DNA of 64,000 nt from Anseranas semipalmata (GCA_013399115.1 VXAA01007203.1:486657-550656), one strand, 5' to 3'. Numbered from the stretch's first letter, positions 26,901 through 41,900 are shown. Notes: generated from the sequence alone by a model not told the origin. A program made the numbers and translations.

Positions 26901-29900
26901 GCCACCCGATCCCTTCCACCTGTCGGGGCGGCTAATTATACCCCGTGGGACCCCCGCCAACCGGCAGGTTGTACCATAAAAAGAGAAAAAGCATCTGGCT
27001 CCTTCCAGCATGGGCAAGAGAAAACCCAGAGCACCCCCAAAACGCCCCCGGGGAGAAAGCCACCAGCTGCGTTGGGCGCCTGTGCAATGCCACCATGGTG
27101 GGGACACCCCACCGAGGGGAGACACCCCATGGAGTGGGGGTGGGGATGAGCCCAGGGGGCCTCCTGCTGCCGCAGCACCCCCCCCATCTCCCAGCTCTGG
27201 GGTTCCCCCTGCAGCAGCAGTGCCCAACCCTGGGACGGTGCCTGCTGGCAGCCCCGCAGCTGGGACTCCTCCCTGGCTGCCAGGGAACCCTGGGTGAAAT
27301 TCAAGGTGCTGCTCAGCACCCACAAAGCCTTAAATGGCCCCCGGCCCCATCACACACTGGGAAGGGGTTGGGGACAAGGGTATTTGCAGAGCACAGCCTT
27401 CTTTAGCCCAGACCTGGCAAAGGAGGAGGCAGCAACTGGCAGCGTTGGTGGAAGGTCCCAGCTCAGCCCCGGGAACGATGTTAATTAACATTTTCCATCA
27501 ACAACCTTGGCAGGAGGCTGCGGAGGGCAGGAGGAAGGCGAAGCTGGGTTACTGGGCCGACCAGCAACCGCCCACTGACCCCATGGGGGGAGCAGTGGTC
27601 CCGTCCAGCCTGGCATTCCTGGCTCCGCTCCACCAGCAGTTTGCCAGGTTGAACTTCTCAAATATCTCCGGGCTTGTCTCGCACCCTGCTCGATCCCTTC
27701 TATTCCAGTGCCAGGGGACGGCAGGTGACACAGGAACGGCGGACGGACAAGAGACAGCAAACGACTGGCGCATCCTTGCCCTGCTCTTCCCAGCTCCTTG
27801 GGCTTGCATCCTTCTCTCTGGACACCGTGACTGGCACAACAGAGTTCAGCTCCTACCTGGAAACCCAAAGCACTGCTGTGCTAACAGGGAATTGCACCAA
27901 GCAGACCTTCTGGGGACGGGGAGCCTCAAAAGCGCACGCTAAGCCCCAAAACCCAAGCACCTCGAGTCAGGTGCTCTCTTTTTTAAAGCCCGCCGCACAT
28001 CCCCGCAGCTCTGCCGGAGCTATTACAGGTAGCCCCGTCTCCGAGCCGCAGGATTAACTGGCTGGATTGATGTCAGGCTGTTTTAATGTACCTCTTACCC
28101 GCGACTTCTCAGCACTAAGTGGCTGTTGGGAAGCTATTGCTGGAGGTGGCGGGGCTGCTTTCTGACGCCGCTCAGAGCTGACAGCCAGTAAATAGCTTTT
28201 TTTGATGGCTTTTTTATAATTGGGTGCAGATGGAAGCAGCCTTAAAAATTCCAGCTCCCTGTCGTTAAAACCTGGAGGACAACACATCCGAACATCATAT
28301 GTGCTGTGGAATAATAATGGGAGAAATTTAGCCAACACATGGAGCATTGCTTGCGCCTTTTTGTCTTCAAGCTGCAAACACACAAAACCAAGGCTTTTTG
28401 ACGCTGTTTTATAGTTTCCTCCTGGCACGGAGCCGAGGAAGCGGCCGGGGGAGATGCTGAGCGCTGGCTGTCACAGCCCCCTGCCCGCTCCCCCCTCAGC
28501 TCCAGAGCAGCGAGACCTCGCTAATCCCCTCCGTTATTTACGGCCAACTACATCCGATGCTCATGCAAAGCCTGCAGACTCTGCATTTCATTTTGAAACC
28601 CTCTTCTAAGGATTTTTCTTCAAAACGAGTTTCTGCCCCCAAAACAGAGTTTTGTGCCCCAGCAAAACGCTGGCAGGGAAGCAACGAATTCCTGCAGACA
28701 GAGGTTGACAGCGATTGATGCTGAGGAGCAGAGCAGATGGAAACAACTGGTCCTGCGGTGACCTCAGGAGGAAGCTCTCGTGTCAAAATAAAGGGAACGG
28801 AGAGACCTGGGCTGAGCAGAGCAGCCCAAACCACGTCCTGTCTTTCGATGCCTTCTGATGGCCTCATCCAAATGCTCTCTAGGATTTTGGATCTACCAAA
28901 TGCTCTCTAGGACCTACCACAATATGAGCACGGCTATGGGTATAGGTCACTACCATCCACACAGGCACAGCATGAATAGCTGCACAGAGGCACACACAAC
29001 CCAAAGCCAAGCTGCTGAACCCTCCAATTGGTATTTGCAGGAGCAAAAGTACCCCTGGAGCAAGAATGGGACAGCGTTTCTAAAAGCACAGGGAACATTA
29101 CATTTAAGAGGCAGCAAAATAGCTGGGATGGATTGAAGGGGGTAAGGAAAAGACTTGTCCCTGCAGCGTGCACTCCCCCGGCATGGTCCAGCCCAGATAT
29201 AAATGACCTAGGGGATGGGGCTTCTTCTCCACAGCCTGCTGACGGCTCCCTCCCCATCGCTGTTGACTGTTTCTTCTCGTCTTGCTCCTCCCTGGTTTGG
29301 AGGTGTTGTTCTGCTGACTCCTGCACGTGGCATTTTGGGCTCACAGAGCTTCTGCAGGGCAGGCTGTCCTGCAGCATCTTCCCCTTTGCTGTCATCACTC
29401 CCCGACGCTCTCTCCTCTGCTTCTGCTCAGGCTTGCCCAGCGCAGGGACTTTTTCAGCAGACAGGTCCTGTTACCGGCCAGATCCCTCCTTCTGCCAAAG
29501 CCCAAATGGGAAATGCAACGAATGAAAGAACTCTGAAATTTGGGAAGAAAAGAATTCACGCAAGGAACTTGAAAAGCTGCAAAATTCCCCTCCCTTGGTG
29601 GCCAACAGCAGCGTTGTGGTCCCAATTAACATCGGGCAGTAGATATGGAAGCAGCACACGAGCTGGCAGGAGCTGTGATCAGCGAGGCAAAGCATTGCGG
29701 TGTCTGTTAGCAGTGGACACTTGAGCTCGCGGTTTCCAAGCCAATGGTCCTTGTTTTGGAAAAACAAGGGTTTGGTTCTTGTTTTGGAAGAAAGGAAGGA
29801 AAAGCTCGACATCTGCAGCAAGTGGAAAGCTAGCCGCTTGGTGCCATAGGAGTTCGGTGCCACTGCTCGAAGGGTGACAACAGCACTTGATAAACTGCCC

Positions 29901-32900
29901 CGAGAACCACTGCAGCCAGGAGCAGCCGTTTGTGCCATGGCCCTTGGCAAACTCCATGTAATTGGAATTTTCCATGTAGCAAAATAATGTCAAAGAGCAG
30001 TTAACCTCCACAGCATGAGTGCATGAGACAGCTCCGAGCAGGAGCCCAAGTACTGTAATTGAGCATTTCCAATGCTTTATTTATTTATTTAATTATCTCT
30101 CTTCATTTGGGAATTGCTGCCTGCCCGGTCCCACCCCTCGCTCCCAGCTCCCTGCAGGCTGGCGAGGGCCCTGCTTGGAGTCGCAACATGCAGAGGTTGG
30201 ATTTTCCAGGCTTGGCTTTTGTCCGTGTCCTGGATCAACCTGGAGGACAGCCACACAGCTCTGATGATGCTCTCTGACATTATAAACCCAAATACAAATA
30301 AAAGTACCAGAGCAAGCCTAGAGGATAGAGGAAGACCAGCCAGCAACAGCAAGCACTTTGGCCCTATTCTGACCCCAAAGCACGGAGGACTGGTGGAGAC
30401 ATGGTGAAAGTGAAGCCGTGTATGTAAGGAGGAAGGTAAATCCCAGCTGAAGACCTGCTGAGGACCAGCAAGGACACCCACATGGGAATGCCTTCAGCAA
30501 TTATTCATTTCCTCTCTGCTTTGCTGAACCTGTTCAGGAATGTCATTTCCATCAGAGCCCCCTGACAATCTCATCCATTGCACCTCAAAGTCAGGATGGA
30601 GCCAGTTTCATATGGAGAACCCATCAATGTTTCACATGGAGAACCCCTCCATGGTATCCACCAACCCCAAATCATTACCACTGGGGAGGCAGCAAGCTAG
30701 ACACCCACCGTACACCCCCTACAACAGGGTCTTCATCGGAGACGGGGGCTCCACCATGCACAGGCTTCCAGGTGGCCCGAGGAAGCTGCCACTCACGGGA
30801 CACAGAGACCATCCGACACCAGAGAAAAAGTGGGAACGAAGGGGAATCCCAGTGCAGGAAGCAAAGACAAAATCTGCTCTGCTTTGTGTCCGCCTCTACA
30901 GAAGTTCAGGCTGAAATCAAGAACTCTCTGCCTCATCAGTATATTCCCAGTCATTAGCAGTGATTCAGTGACTGCTTTCCCCCAGACTTCCTAATTTTCA
31001 TGTTTTGTGATGCATCTTCTTCTACAAAGATATTAAAGTGCAAGAGAAAAAAAATCACAGGCCAGTATTTATCTAGGCAATATTATCAGCTAGCCCAGGC
31101 TATTAAGCAGTTCACGTTTGCTCTGATAAGCAACATCTTTAATGTAAGCATCTGAATGCTGTTGGAGATACTACAGTTAAATTAAAGTCGCAATAAGAAC
31201 CCTCATTATGCCATTACAGAGTACGGTAAATAAGATGCAACTGGAAACCCACAAAGATTTCTGCAGAGATACATGGGTAGGACTGGGCACGGAGGAAACC
31301 TGATTAGTTTTAAACCTCCGCTGCAGGTTACAAAACTTTGTAAACAGAAAGCTGCCATCACCAGCACTCAGATTTATCACTTACTATCAGTAGCACAGCC
31401 CTCATTGCTGTTTTAATGTCAGCCAAGAATACTCTGGTGTGCAAAACAAAGCGACCAACTTTATGCTGAAGTCCAGCGAGTGCAGATCACCCCAGGCATT
31501 CCTCTCCAGCAAGCTCAGCACATCTCAGTGCAGAGCCATGGAACAGTCCTCTGCCTCCGTCCTGGGACAGTTCTGGTGAATCCCTGCTCCTGGCACCAAA
31601 CACTTCTCCAAATCACTGTTTAGCCTCTACAGGCAGCTCAGCATGCCCTTAAACTGTAAAACACTGTGAGCACAGAATCAGAATTGAAGAACGGTTGAAG
31701 CCGGGGGCTCCTCTGGGTCTCCCCAGTCCCCCTCTGCCCCAGCAGGGCCCCCCGAGCTGGTGCCCAGCACCACGTCCAAGCGGGTCTGGAGATCCCCAAG
31801 GAGGAGCCCCCAGCCCCTCGCTGGGGCCTGGGCCAGGGCTCCGGCACCCGCCCGGCACAGAAGCGCTGCCTGGGGGCCAGGGGGAGCCTCCCGGGCTCCA
31901 CGCTGGGCCCGGGGCCTCCGCTGCTGGCCCCGGGCACCACTGCGCAGAGCCCGGCTCCGGCCTCTCGCCCCTCCCTGCAGGTAGGGGGGGGCGTGGGGGA
32001 GCTCCCCCGGAGCCCCCTCCTCTCCAGGCCCAGCAGCCCCAGCTCCCGCAGCCTCTCCTCCCAGCACAGGGGCTCCAGGCCCTCCCGCACCTCGGGGCCC
32101 TGCGCTGGGCTCTCCCCAGCCTGCCCAGCTCCCTCTGGTACCGGGCACCCAGAGCTGGCATAAGCACTTGCTCTGCTTAAACCTATTTCCACAGCAAGGC
32201 ACAGTCAGTCCCGTGCTCCAGTTGGCACGACTGGGCACCACGTACCAAAATACATTGGTGTGTTTAGGTCCACTGGCTGAGTCCTGAGCCAGGGTTTTCA
32301 CTCCACGCTTCCAGAGGAGATGACCTGGATCTTTCCTCTTTCCACCTCTCCCACAAGGACTCAACGTCCCCAGAGAGCCAAGGGGATGCACCCAGATCCC
32401 TGCCCGCTGAAATCCAGCCTGGCTGCTGTTCGTGATCTTAAGAGCAGGCACATTCACAATCATTACTAAGCCTGACTGCTTTTTTTTTTTTCCAGTAAAG
32501 AATTTACTTACTAATCGGTTTGTTGACTGAAGATTTCTGCTACACATTATAGGAAAAAAAAAAACAACAAACTAAATGGGCAACTGTAGCACACAGAAAA
32601 CATCTGTCAACCAAAGACAAAATTAAAGATAAATGAAATGAAGTTGCCTTTATAGATGATTTTCATACAGCTGCAGTGGACTATAAAAGAGCTATCAAAG
32701 GCAGCGCTACCCATCAGCTAATTCTGAACAACAGGAGAAGGTGAGCCGCAAACCTCCTGCGGTAACCCAAAGAAGGGGCTGGAGTAATCTCACTCTGGTG
32801 CTGCGTGGGCACGCCAGCAAGCACCGAAAATTGGCAGGAATGTCAAAGTCCACTGGGCACACCATGAACCCACAGCTGGAACAGGCAGACACATGGCTAC

Positions 32901-35900
32901 TATCTGCAGATACACGTAAAATATTATTAAAAACTCTAAGTGAGCAGACCGAAAGCGATCCGGGTCAAAATGAAGGTGACGGAGCTAAAAATGGGTGAGA
33001 ATTGGAGGTAAAATCAGAAAACCATCACCACTGAGAATGGATGAAGGATGATCCAAGAGCTGCAAGGAGGACAGCAGTCCAGAGGCTCTTTGACATGACC
33101 TGGGGATGACTTTGATGTTTGAAATTCATGGCATAAAACCTCAAAGCTCCAGAGCCAGGAGTTAGACTTGATGATCCTCATGGATCACTTCCAAGTCAGG
33201 GTATTATTCTATGATACTATGAAAATCAACACTACAAGACTTGGCCCCTGGTGAACATGAGCAAGCCTGGAGAGGACTCGTAACCTCAAAACCCAGCCCT
33301 GCCTCCCTTGTGCACCCCATGCAAAGCAAAAGTGGGGAGCAAAATGCCCCATGATTTGTTTCATGCACGTAAACAGCACTTCTGTAGCTAAGACTTGGCG
33401 TTTCTACCACCTGTCCTCCAGCTGAGCCCAAAACAGCTGCATGCGAGACAGAGATAAATTTAAATCTTAAATGGCTCTTTCCTCGCATGAGCGAGAGGAG
33501 GAAGAGAGGCTTCCGAGATGCTTTAATGCGACACCTTCTCATCTCTCCCTCTCCTGTTGCAAGTGTATAAAATGGATCAGCTCTTTAGAAGAAGCAATTT
33601 GCTGATGTCCAGACCCCCAAATGTCCAACCTCCGTGGACGCAGGCGGTTAATCTGTTTGAGGTTTGATTCTTCTAATAGGAGCCCAAGTGAGTTCTATAC
33701 TCAGTGCAGAATGTGTTTGGTGACAAGGTATGGAGCAGGGCAGTGGGGCTCAGCAAACCCATCCTCACTCGGGTAGTCCTTAAAGATTTGGTCAAGATGG
33801 AAGAGAAAAGGGAGATATGCCTGACCAGCTGAAAGTAGAAGCCTTTCTCCTCTTCCACCCCGCCACCTTTGACCAGCTCACCCATTTCACTGATTTACCA
33901 TTTTAAGGAACATCACCCCCAGTTGCCTCCTGTCCAGCCCCCTTGTCATGACGAGAGGTCCATCAATCACATCACCATTTCCCTCTGCTCAGGTCTGGCC
34001 ACATCCTGCACGTGTACGAGATCCTGCTCTCCCCTACCCAACACCGCAAGCGCGTCCTGCCACCAGCAGCTCCCTCTGAATCAAAAGGGGCTGGAAATTG
34101 GAAGCAGCTGTGATAGGATCATAAAAGAAATAAGATGGAGGTACGGCCAAGATAGAGAAAATTTGGGATGGCTCAAAGCTTAGCCTTCCCCGTACCCTTT
34201 CCCGTGTTCACACCAAGCAGAGAGGTTTTATATTAAGGCTTCTTGCACTTCAAACGGCCCCCTTGGTAGCTGGGCATGGAGGAGCTTCTCAGCGTGATTG
34301 GGTCTAATTCAGCATAACAGCATCATGGAGTTTGGAGATGAGCGCTTCAAGCCAGGAAATCTGCTCCTGCTGTGGCTGGTTCTCTCCAGGCATCAGCAGC
34401 AGGGCGATTTGAAAGAAAAATCATCTGAATTTGAAGCCTGTTAAAAAAAAGTTAGTCTACCCCAAACTAACAGCAAAGGCCAAATAACCCACACGTGAAG
34501 CAGCTGCTTAAGGTCTCAAAGGGCCTTTGAAGGGCCTCCAAGAGAGAAGCAAACCTTCATTCACTCACAGATGTGATGCCAAATACCCACAGGTACAAAT
34601 TTGCCACCCAGAAAACTGATCTGGAAACGTAGCTGCAGAATACGGCCTCTCTCGATGCGAGCACATCTGGATGGAAAGAGGAGGGCTGGGAGGAAGCTCT
34701 CACCAGCATCCTTCACCTCCACACCGTGTATGACAGACACCATGGTGGCCACCGCAGCCACCTGAGACAGAAGTCCAGGATGAAAGCCGAGGGGTGAGGT
34801 GTAATTACAGAGCTGGGAATCAGCAGCAGGTATCTGGATGAACGTGCACGGGTTCCTCAACAACTGCAAGTGCTCCACATCTCAAGGAAAAGGCAAGCTG
34901 GCGGGGGTCAACCTGGGAACAAAGGAGGGGGAAGAAAGACCCAGAAAGACCAACATCTGATTTGGGGGAAAAAATGGCTATTTTACCCAGCAGACAATAC
35001 AAACCAGCTGAGAATATGTAACATGAACAGTGCTGAACTTCACCTTTCTGTGATAACAGGCTAAGGGGAGCAAGAATGCCAGGCTGCTGCTCTCCCTCAC
35101 AAACCAAGCACTGGATAATTAAGAGAAAAACCCAAAGACATTTAATTGGCAGCTGCTGCTAATACAGCTCATGTGTTTTTTCCTAAAGATTAGAAATGTG
35201 TTAAATTTAATGTATCAGATACATGAAACAAAAAAACACTTTACAAAGGGAAGCCGTTAAACTTCCACCAAAAAAGGAGGAAAGAACAACCTGATGCATC
35301 ATGACACTAGAGAAACACAAACAGGAACAAATCATCAGCTAAGAAGAAGCCCCTGAACTGGAGTTTTCTACAGAAAATCAAGCAGCTGCCATCATGAAAA
35401 AGAACACGCTCCACCTGGGGGCAGAAAATGATTTTTCCCATGGAAGCGGCACTTCCTCGGGTAGCGTGCACCAACCAGACCTGCCCCTGCTAGTACGAGC
35501 ATCGCTGATATTTTACGTGGATAAGGTGCAAACCGGGTCAGAGCCCCGCTGAAGAGCTGTCAGCCAAGCGACTCACCACGACCAAAAAGATTTTGGGAGA
35601 TCGCCGGGCAGTCCCAGGGCAGCTCCACGATGAGCATCCCCGCTGTGGCGGCTTGGCCAGGAGGTCACACCGGTCCCTGGGAGGGCTGGCAGGGAGCACA
35701 GACCCCGCTTCCCCCTGATTTATTCCGCTACATTTCCCCGCGCGTTTTCACAGCAGCCTCGTTGTTTAATCTCACTGTGTCTTACTGCTTAACAGTTCCC
35801 ACGGGGGAACAATTTACCCACAGGCCTCAAAGCAGCTGATGGAAACAATATGAAGATAGGTATTTAATGCAGCACGTTTGCTAATGTGCACCATGGGGGA

Positions 35901-38900
35901 AAAGCTTATTTAATACCGAACAATTTTACAGATGCAGCAGTTACAGGGGACCGGGCTGACTCACTCGCCTTTGCTGTGACACGCTGCGAGGGCTGGAGAA
36001 CACTGACGCTGGGCAGCCGCACCAAAACCTGCCTCAGCCACAATTCTTCCAAATACAGTTCTTTCCCCAGTAAGCCAAGTTTTGCTTCTTTAAAGCAAAT
36101 CGCAAGGTACCTCTCTGCTCCACCAGAACTAAGGCAGGCACTTGCTGTAACGCCTAGGTGCAAGCTCTCAGCCGTGCAATTAAATATTAAAGCAGCAGCG
36201 CGATGTGCAATGCCCGTTATCACCCTCCAAGCATCTTTGTATTGCGTATTATTTCGGGAGCCACATGTGGGCACAGCCAGGAGGCAGCCTGGCAGAGAAA
36301 TCACCTCCTGGACAACCTTGCACCCACCAGACTGAGCAGTGCTCTGCCACGCAGCCCGCTTGCAGCCGCAGGATCCCTTCGGCAACTGCAGCAAAACCTT
36401 ACGTGGAAAACTCATTTAGGGAAGGCTCTAACACATAGTGGACATCTGCTAACATGTTGTCACCGGTGGCAGAGACCAGGAGTGCTAACCTGTCCATCTG
36501 GACCCCGTGCTCTGCACTGGTCGTACAAACTGCTATTGTGCTTAAACAACTTATCCAGAGAGTTGTGAAAATTAAATCTGTTCGATTAAATCGAATCCCA
36601 GGGCAGCCTTTTCTTGGATGGACTCCCCAGGGCGGCTGCCAAAGGGGAACAGGAGGGTCCTGCAGGAGGTCCCAGCACACACAGCTGGCACCGTGTCCCC
36701 CCTGTTTGTCTCTCGCCCCCGGGGAAGTGCCACCACGGCTTTGCTTGCTGGTGGTACGTCATCCCTTGCACCCACCAGCCTCACCCCGTCCTCCTCAAGT
36801 GAACCCATGCCCCAAACCAGTACATAGGCAAAAGGACCCATATGGAAGGAGGGACGGGGAGCCAGAGTAGCTTTTACCATAGAGCACCTCATTAAAACAT
36901 CTCATTTTAGCAGCTAAAACTTGTTAAAACAGCAAGAGCCCAAACTGTGGCAGCAAGTACCGCAGCACGGCCATCATCGGAAAACCCTAGGGAGCACCTG
37001 CAAGCGGTCCCGTTTCTCCTTCCCTCTCTCCCCACTTCCCCCTTGGGCTTCCTCCAGTGCAGGTGACTGGCCCAGGAGGACCAACGTCACCCAACAGGAC
37101 CATTTTGTGGTGCTGGAGAAGGTCAGGGAGCTCTGGGTAATGTGGCAGGGAGATCCCCATGGCTGGCATCACCTCATGCCAGTGCCCAGCAGCCCGAGCA
37201 GGTTGCTCACAGCCTCCTGATGCCGGCAGTGGAAACACTTTCACCGGTTACTTGCACACAGTGGTCTGTAGAAGTGCCCAGCGGTGTTAGCTAAGACAGA
37301 TGATGTTGTCTTTAGAGATGATTTGTGCTGGAGAGCTGTTCGAGGTTGTATTTTACCGACTGCTTCACCAGCCTGAACTTGCAGGTCCCTCCGCTCCCTT
37401 TAGGAAGCTGTAGATCCACGTGTATGCACACACGCTGGAGCAACATCCCGACCCGCAACCCAGGAATGGGTAAGGATGCTAGAAACTGAGGTTCTAGCTC
37501 TGCTACCAGCTCTCTCCTGGAAATGATTAATATTGGGTGTTAAACTCCCTTAACAAAAGATGTGGCCACGCACTTGTGCAGGAGCTGTCCCCTGTCCCCA
37601 AGGGCACAAGGACATTTACCCATTACAATCTATGTCCCTGAAAAAGGGACTTGGGAATGCAAAACTAAAGCGTTCTCACTTATACTGAGTTCCTGATGAA
37701 GGCAGAGCAGGCCAGGCCCGCAGAACGACTGGCATCGTTTGTACAAAAAGCGCGCGCAGTCAGAGATAGAGCCCAAGGGATGAGCAAAGCCCGATTGTCT
37801 CGGCCGGAGCATCCTGCAAGAAATTCTAGAAAATACACAAGATGCGACACCGCCAACAACATGCCATAAATTATGAATAATAATGGACATTTTTTATGAA
37901 GGTCTGATAAAAACCAGCTTCTGCAGCGGGGCGCAGAGAGAAAAATACGGCAGGGAGAAGAGACCGGAACAAAGCGGTGCCAAACCCCAGCACTGAAGGA
38001 CCTCGATTCCTAATTCCTGGGCATCCTCCTCCGAGTTTATCCTCAAAGGATGCTACACCGACGCCAAGCACCTTCGCCATTCTCACCCTTGGTGGCTCAG
38101 GCTGCGGGCAGATGGCTCTCGCTGCTTCTCGGACATGGCAACGCAGAACGAGAGAAGATTTACTCCTGGCCTAAATTATTCAAAAGAAAAGGGACTGCGC
38201 ATCTTTAACAAGGCATCGTTTTATGAAGCAAGGTTAACATTTTTACTTGATTCAGTAGAATATTATAAACTCTCCGGGGTCCATTTGAGGACTTTCTACT
38301 TTGAGCAAAGGAATGGACTCAGCACTTTTTATATTATTTAGAGAATAAAATTAACCCTTAATGGCCCAAGCTGGTATTTGTCCTCCCCAGTTAAATATGG
38401 CCCGCTCAGCAATTTCTCCCCATATATAATTACAGGCTGCTATCCATCATCTGTAGGAGAATGCTTTTCTGACACTCTAAAAGTGACGCGGTAAGCACTT
38501 TTACTAATAGAATAAATATTCTAAATATCTCTTTTATATTTTCATTTAAATTGGAATATTTTAAAATAATTGTAGGGACGCTGCCCGCGTGGCTAGTGCT
38601 GTGCTGGAGGGAGGCGGCAGGACGCCTGTGTTTTCCTTCGCAGGAGATGTTTATCCTGCACACAGTCCCCTCCGCGCGCCACCACAAGAAGTAATTAGGC
38701 AAGGACTAATTTATTAGTGTTTCCTTCCATTCCTGCTGATGTCCTGGTTTTCTTACAGATCTTACTTTCGGCTTTTCTTCCTCCCATTTGTTTGGTTTTT
38801 GCTCTGTAGCTGTTTTTCCCCCAGAAGGGATGGGTTTGCCTTGCTGATGGCACTGTCCTCAGTTGTGTTTGGGTGCTGGGACAGCTCGGGGTGCTGCTGG

Positions 38901-41900
38901 TGGCTCTGCACAATGACAGAGGTGACAGGTGCCCTCTGAGCTCCTACAGCTTCACCCCTGCCCATCCACCCATACACACCGTGGCTTCACCTTCCTTCTC
39001 TTCGGGCAAAGCTGTGCTTTGGGCATCTCCTGCCAGCCAGCCTTTGAGCATCTTTGTCCCCTCTCAGCTCTCCAACTGCCATCTGCACCCAAGGATGATG
39101 CTGAGATCTCCCAGCACCTCGCTGGTGGTACCTCTGTCAACCAGAGCTCCTGGGACGGAGGGAAGGAGGAGAGGAGCCCCTTTGGGCTCCAGCCCAGATC
39201 CGAGCATCCGACTGCTCATCCCAGCAACTTCCCTGGTGAAAAGCAGCCCAAATCACAAAGGGGTTAGAAATCTCTAAGAGCAGCCAGTTTGCAAAACTGT
39301 GCTTAGGCAGACACTTATCCGTGCGTATCTATTAAATGCAATAAAATGATATCGCTCTATAGGCCCGCTGGGGCGTTTTTGGGATGGTGCCCTGCGATCT
39401 GGCAGACTTTATATAAACAAAATTATTGTTTCATTAGTGGCTCGTTTTTTCAGCTGAAGAGCCAATTTAAAGCAGTGTTTGCAAAACTCCTGGTGTGTTT
39501 TGAATGCGGTACCTGGAGGCTCCAGCTCGGGGAGGAGACGTTCATTGAAGTTTGTCTCATCCTGCTTGCTTGCTGTTGACTCATGGAAGTGGCTGAACCA
39601 AGCCAGGACATCTATGTGATGTTTTCTTGTAAAGCAAATGCATCCTAGAGGTTACGGACAAATGTCCCAGAGAGAAGAGGATGGCTTCCATCCTCCAGCT
39701 AGATCAGTGCTGGGTTCATAGAGATGGGATGACGCTGCAGAGAAAATGCTCAAAGGATGGATGGACAGAAATCCCACCACGTAACTGCCTCTGTACAGAA
39801 AGCTCTCAACTACAGCAGAAAGCATCATCTCCATAAATCTCAGAGTCCGCCTTTGTCTGCATATTCAACCTGCTGGCAAATTTACTGGCTACCCCTTCTG
39901 AATTATGACTGCCCACTGCAGAGCATGGGGACCCTGATGTGACAGCATCATTGGTCTCATGAGTTTGAGATAGTATCTGGAGGAACGAAGTGAAGGTGGT
40001 CCACACCTTGTTCGTGGGACCCAAAAGAAAACCACTTACTCTACTAACAAAAAGACAAAAGTGGTTTACACTATTAAATGAATAGAAAACAGCAAAGATG
40101 AATCAGGAAGGTCAGAAACACCCAGGAGGTACCAAAGACCTTCTCCAACCCAGCTTCCAACCAGCTCCCTTCTCCGATGGGAGCCCGTCCTCTGCAGGAG
40201 GCTAAAGATGTCTATACAAGAGCCAAAGCAGTATCAAAAGTTTCCTCTCATCCCGTTTGTCCTCAGTCATCTCCCATGTAGCCCCAGAACCCCCAGCTGT
40301 GAAGCAGAGCATCCTAACTTAAACCACCCCAAAGTATGTTTAAATAACCCTGGTGAGAAATTAATTGGAGAAGACTTTGGCTTTTATGCAAAGCTGTGGA
40401 AGGAACAGCAGGACCGCGGCAGAGCGAGGGACGGGCCAAGCACACTGAGGGCCACGCGGCCGCAATGCCCATGGAAGCTCCTGCATGGCCAGCCCTCTCC
40501 CTTCGCATGGCCACGCCACGAAGCGAGGCAAGGGGAGACCCTGCTGCACTTACAAAGAAGGGGGAAGATGTGAGATGTTGGATAAACCCCAAATTTCATT
40601 TTTTTTTGGTATGCAACGGCCCCAAAATTTCTTTGGAAACCAGAAATCATCAGCCAGCTCCAGGTCCTGCTCGGGGAAGGCTGCTCTTTCTCGGGATCTG
40701 TGTGTTATGTACGGTGCCGTAAGCCTGGTGATGCACTACATGTCTACCCTGGGTGCACATCAAGTCCCTGCAGGACTTCACCGCGTTGATCTAAAGCAGA
40801 AGGACCCAGGGATGGGAGCCAGACTCCAGGAAACCCCCAGGAACATACCTGGGCACAGCTCGAGGCTCAAGTGCTACCTGAGGAAGGGTGCTCCTGCTGC
40901 CAAAGCTGAGCCACAAGAGCTCGTGCTCAGTTTTAACCCATCACGCAGCCAGCGTGACTGCAAATAACCATTAACCTCTGTGTTTGCTCTGCGTAAAACA
41001 GGGCTCAAAAGCCTTTTCCTTTGCTTCTCATCTATTTAACTGAGCAGCACCTGGGGCTGGTGCTATCTGCTGATGCACAGGGCTCCGGTAACACTGACAA
41101 GCAGAGAGAAGGAGATGCGCAGAGAAGCAGAAGACCGGCACGACTGCAAGCCACAGCCTCTTTCATTTGTTTCCTTTTTTTTTTTTTTTCCCTGCCTGTA
41201 AGGAAACAAAGCCACTTTGCCCATAAACCTTTGGAAACGCACAGGACTGCTGCTCATCGCATCCAGGTGTTCAGCAGCTTCCAGCTCTACAGCTCCCTTC
41301 GGTGCCGTAGCTCGCGTGAAAAACAGCTTGTGGCTCACCGGCACCGAACAGGCGGCGCGGTTCCCTCCCGCTTCGGCAAAAATACCGTATCCGTCACCGC
41401 AGGCAGAGAGGCACCGAGGGCCAGTGGGCTTTTTACCTTTTCTCCCATGGGGCAATAGCCTTTGAGGAAATCCTGGCACACTTCTGCCTTCCTGGACACA
41501 TAGACGTGGCTGTAGGGGCAGTTGCTGTTGCTGCAGATCCCCTTCAGGAAGTAGGAGCACACCGGCATCTGCAAGGGCAGAGGATGATAAACCCGTTAGC
41601 ACTCCCCCCACTCGTGGCAATTAGGAACTGTTCCAACGCCCAGAACTGAAATAAAACCGTGACACGCGTAAAATAAATATACGCCTTTTGCCAGCCGCTG
41701 ATCCCCAAGGTATTTTTAGCTCTTCTATTGGTCTCTTGCAGCACAGCTCCCGGACATTACGTGGTCCCTCTGTATATACGCACGGGGGCGGACACGGTGC
41801 CGTAGCATCCTGCAGGAAGCTTGAGCGCGGGTGGAAAGCACAAAACTGCCCTCAGAGAGAAAACTCTGTACAGCACAGGGAAGGGATGGGGGAATCGTAA

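Larger units (their letters stand above)
22030..41436 (-). other. ZC3H3 intron, 19.4 kb
   Basis: The largest visible intron, phase 0, splitting zinc finger 4. It contains CR1 tails at 25172-25425 and 33150-33225, a GC-rich CR1 at 31670-32160, an old L2-like fragment at 27255-27370, a TTTA repeat at 30076-30091 and a T-run at 41175-41189. AT-rich stretches at 38200-38580 could be conserved noncoding DNA. Confidence 0.85.

Noticed and set aside
28054..28428. Minus-strand frame of 124 codons
   Set aside because: No family resemblance, no matching splice sites with ZC3H3, and it sits inside an intron whose flanking exons already join in phase.
31638..32547. Long overlapping frames on both strands (up to 289 codons)
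   Set aside because: They lie over a GC-rich CR1 copy and recur at 48430-49248 over its near twin. High GC lowers stop frequency, and neither strand shows a domain.
34675..34780. Exon-like segment on the minus strand with TCTGTCTCAG acceptor and GCTG|GTGAGAGC donor
   Set aside because: The peptide is not recognised and has no place in the ZC3H3 frame. Splice-like pairs are common by chance in long introns.
41566..41568. ATG at the start of the finger 3 exon as a translation start
   Set aside because: The upstream exon joins in phase 0 and carries finger 2, so this Met is internal.
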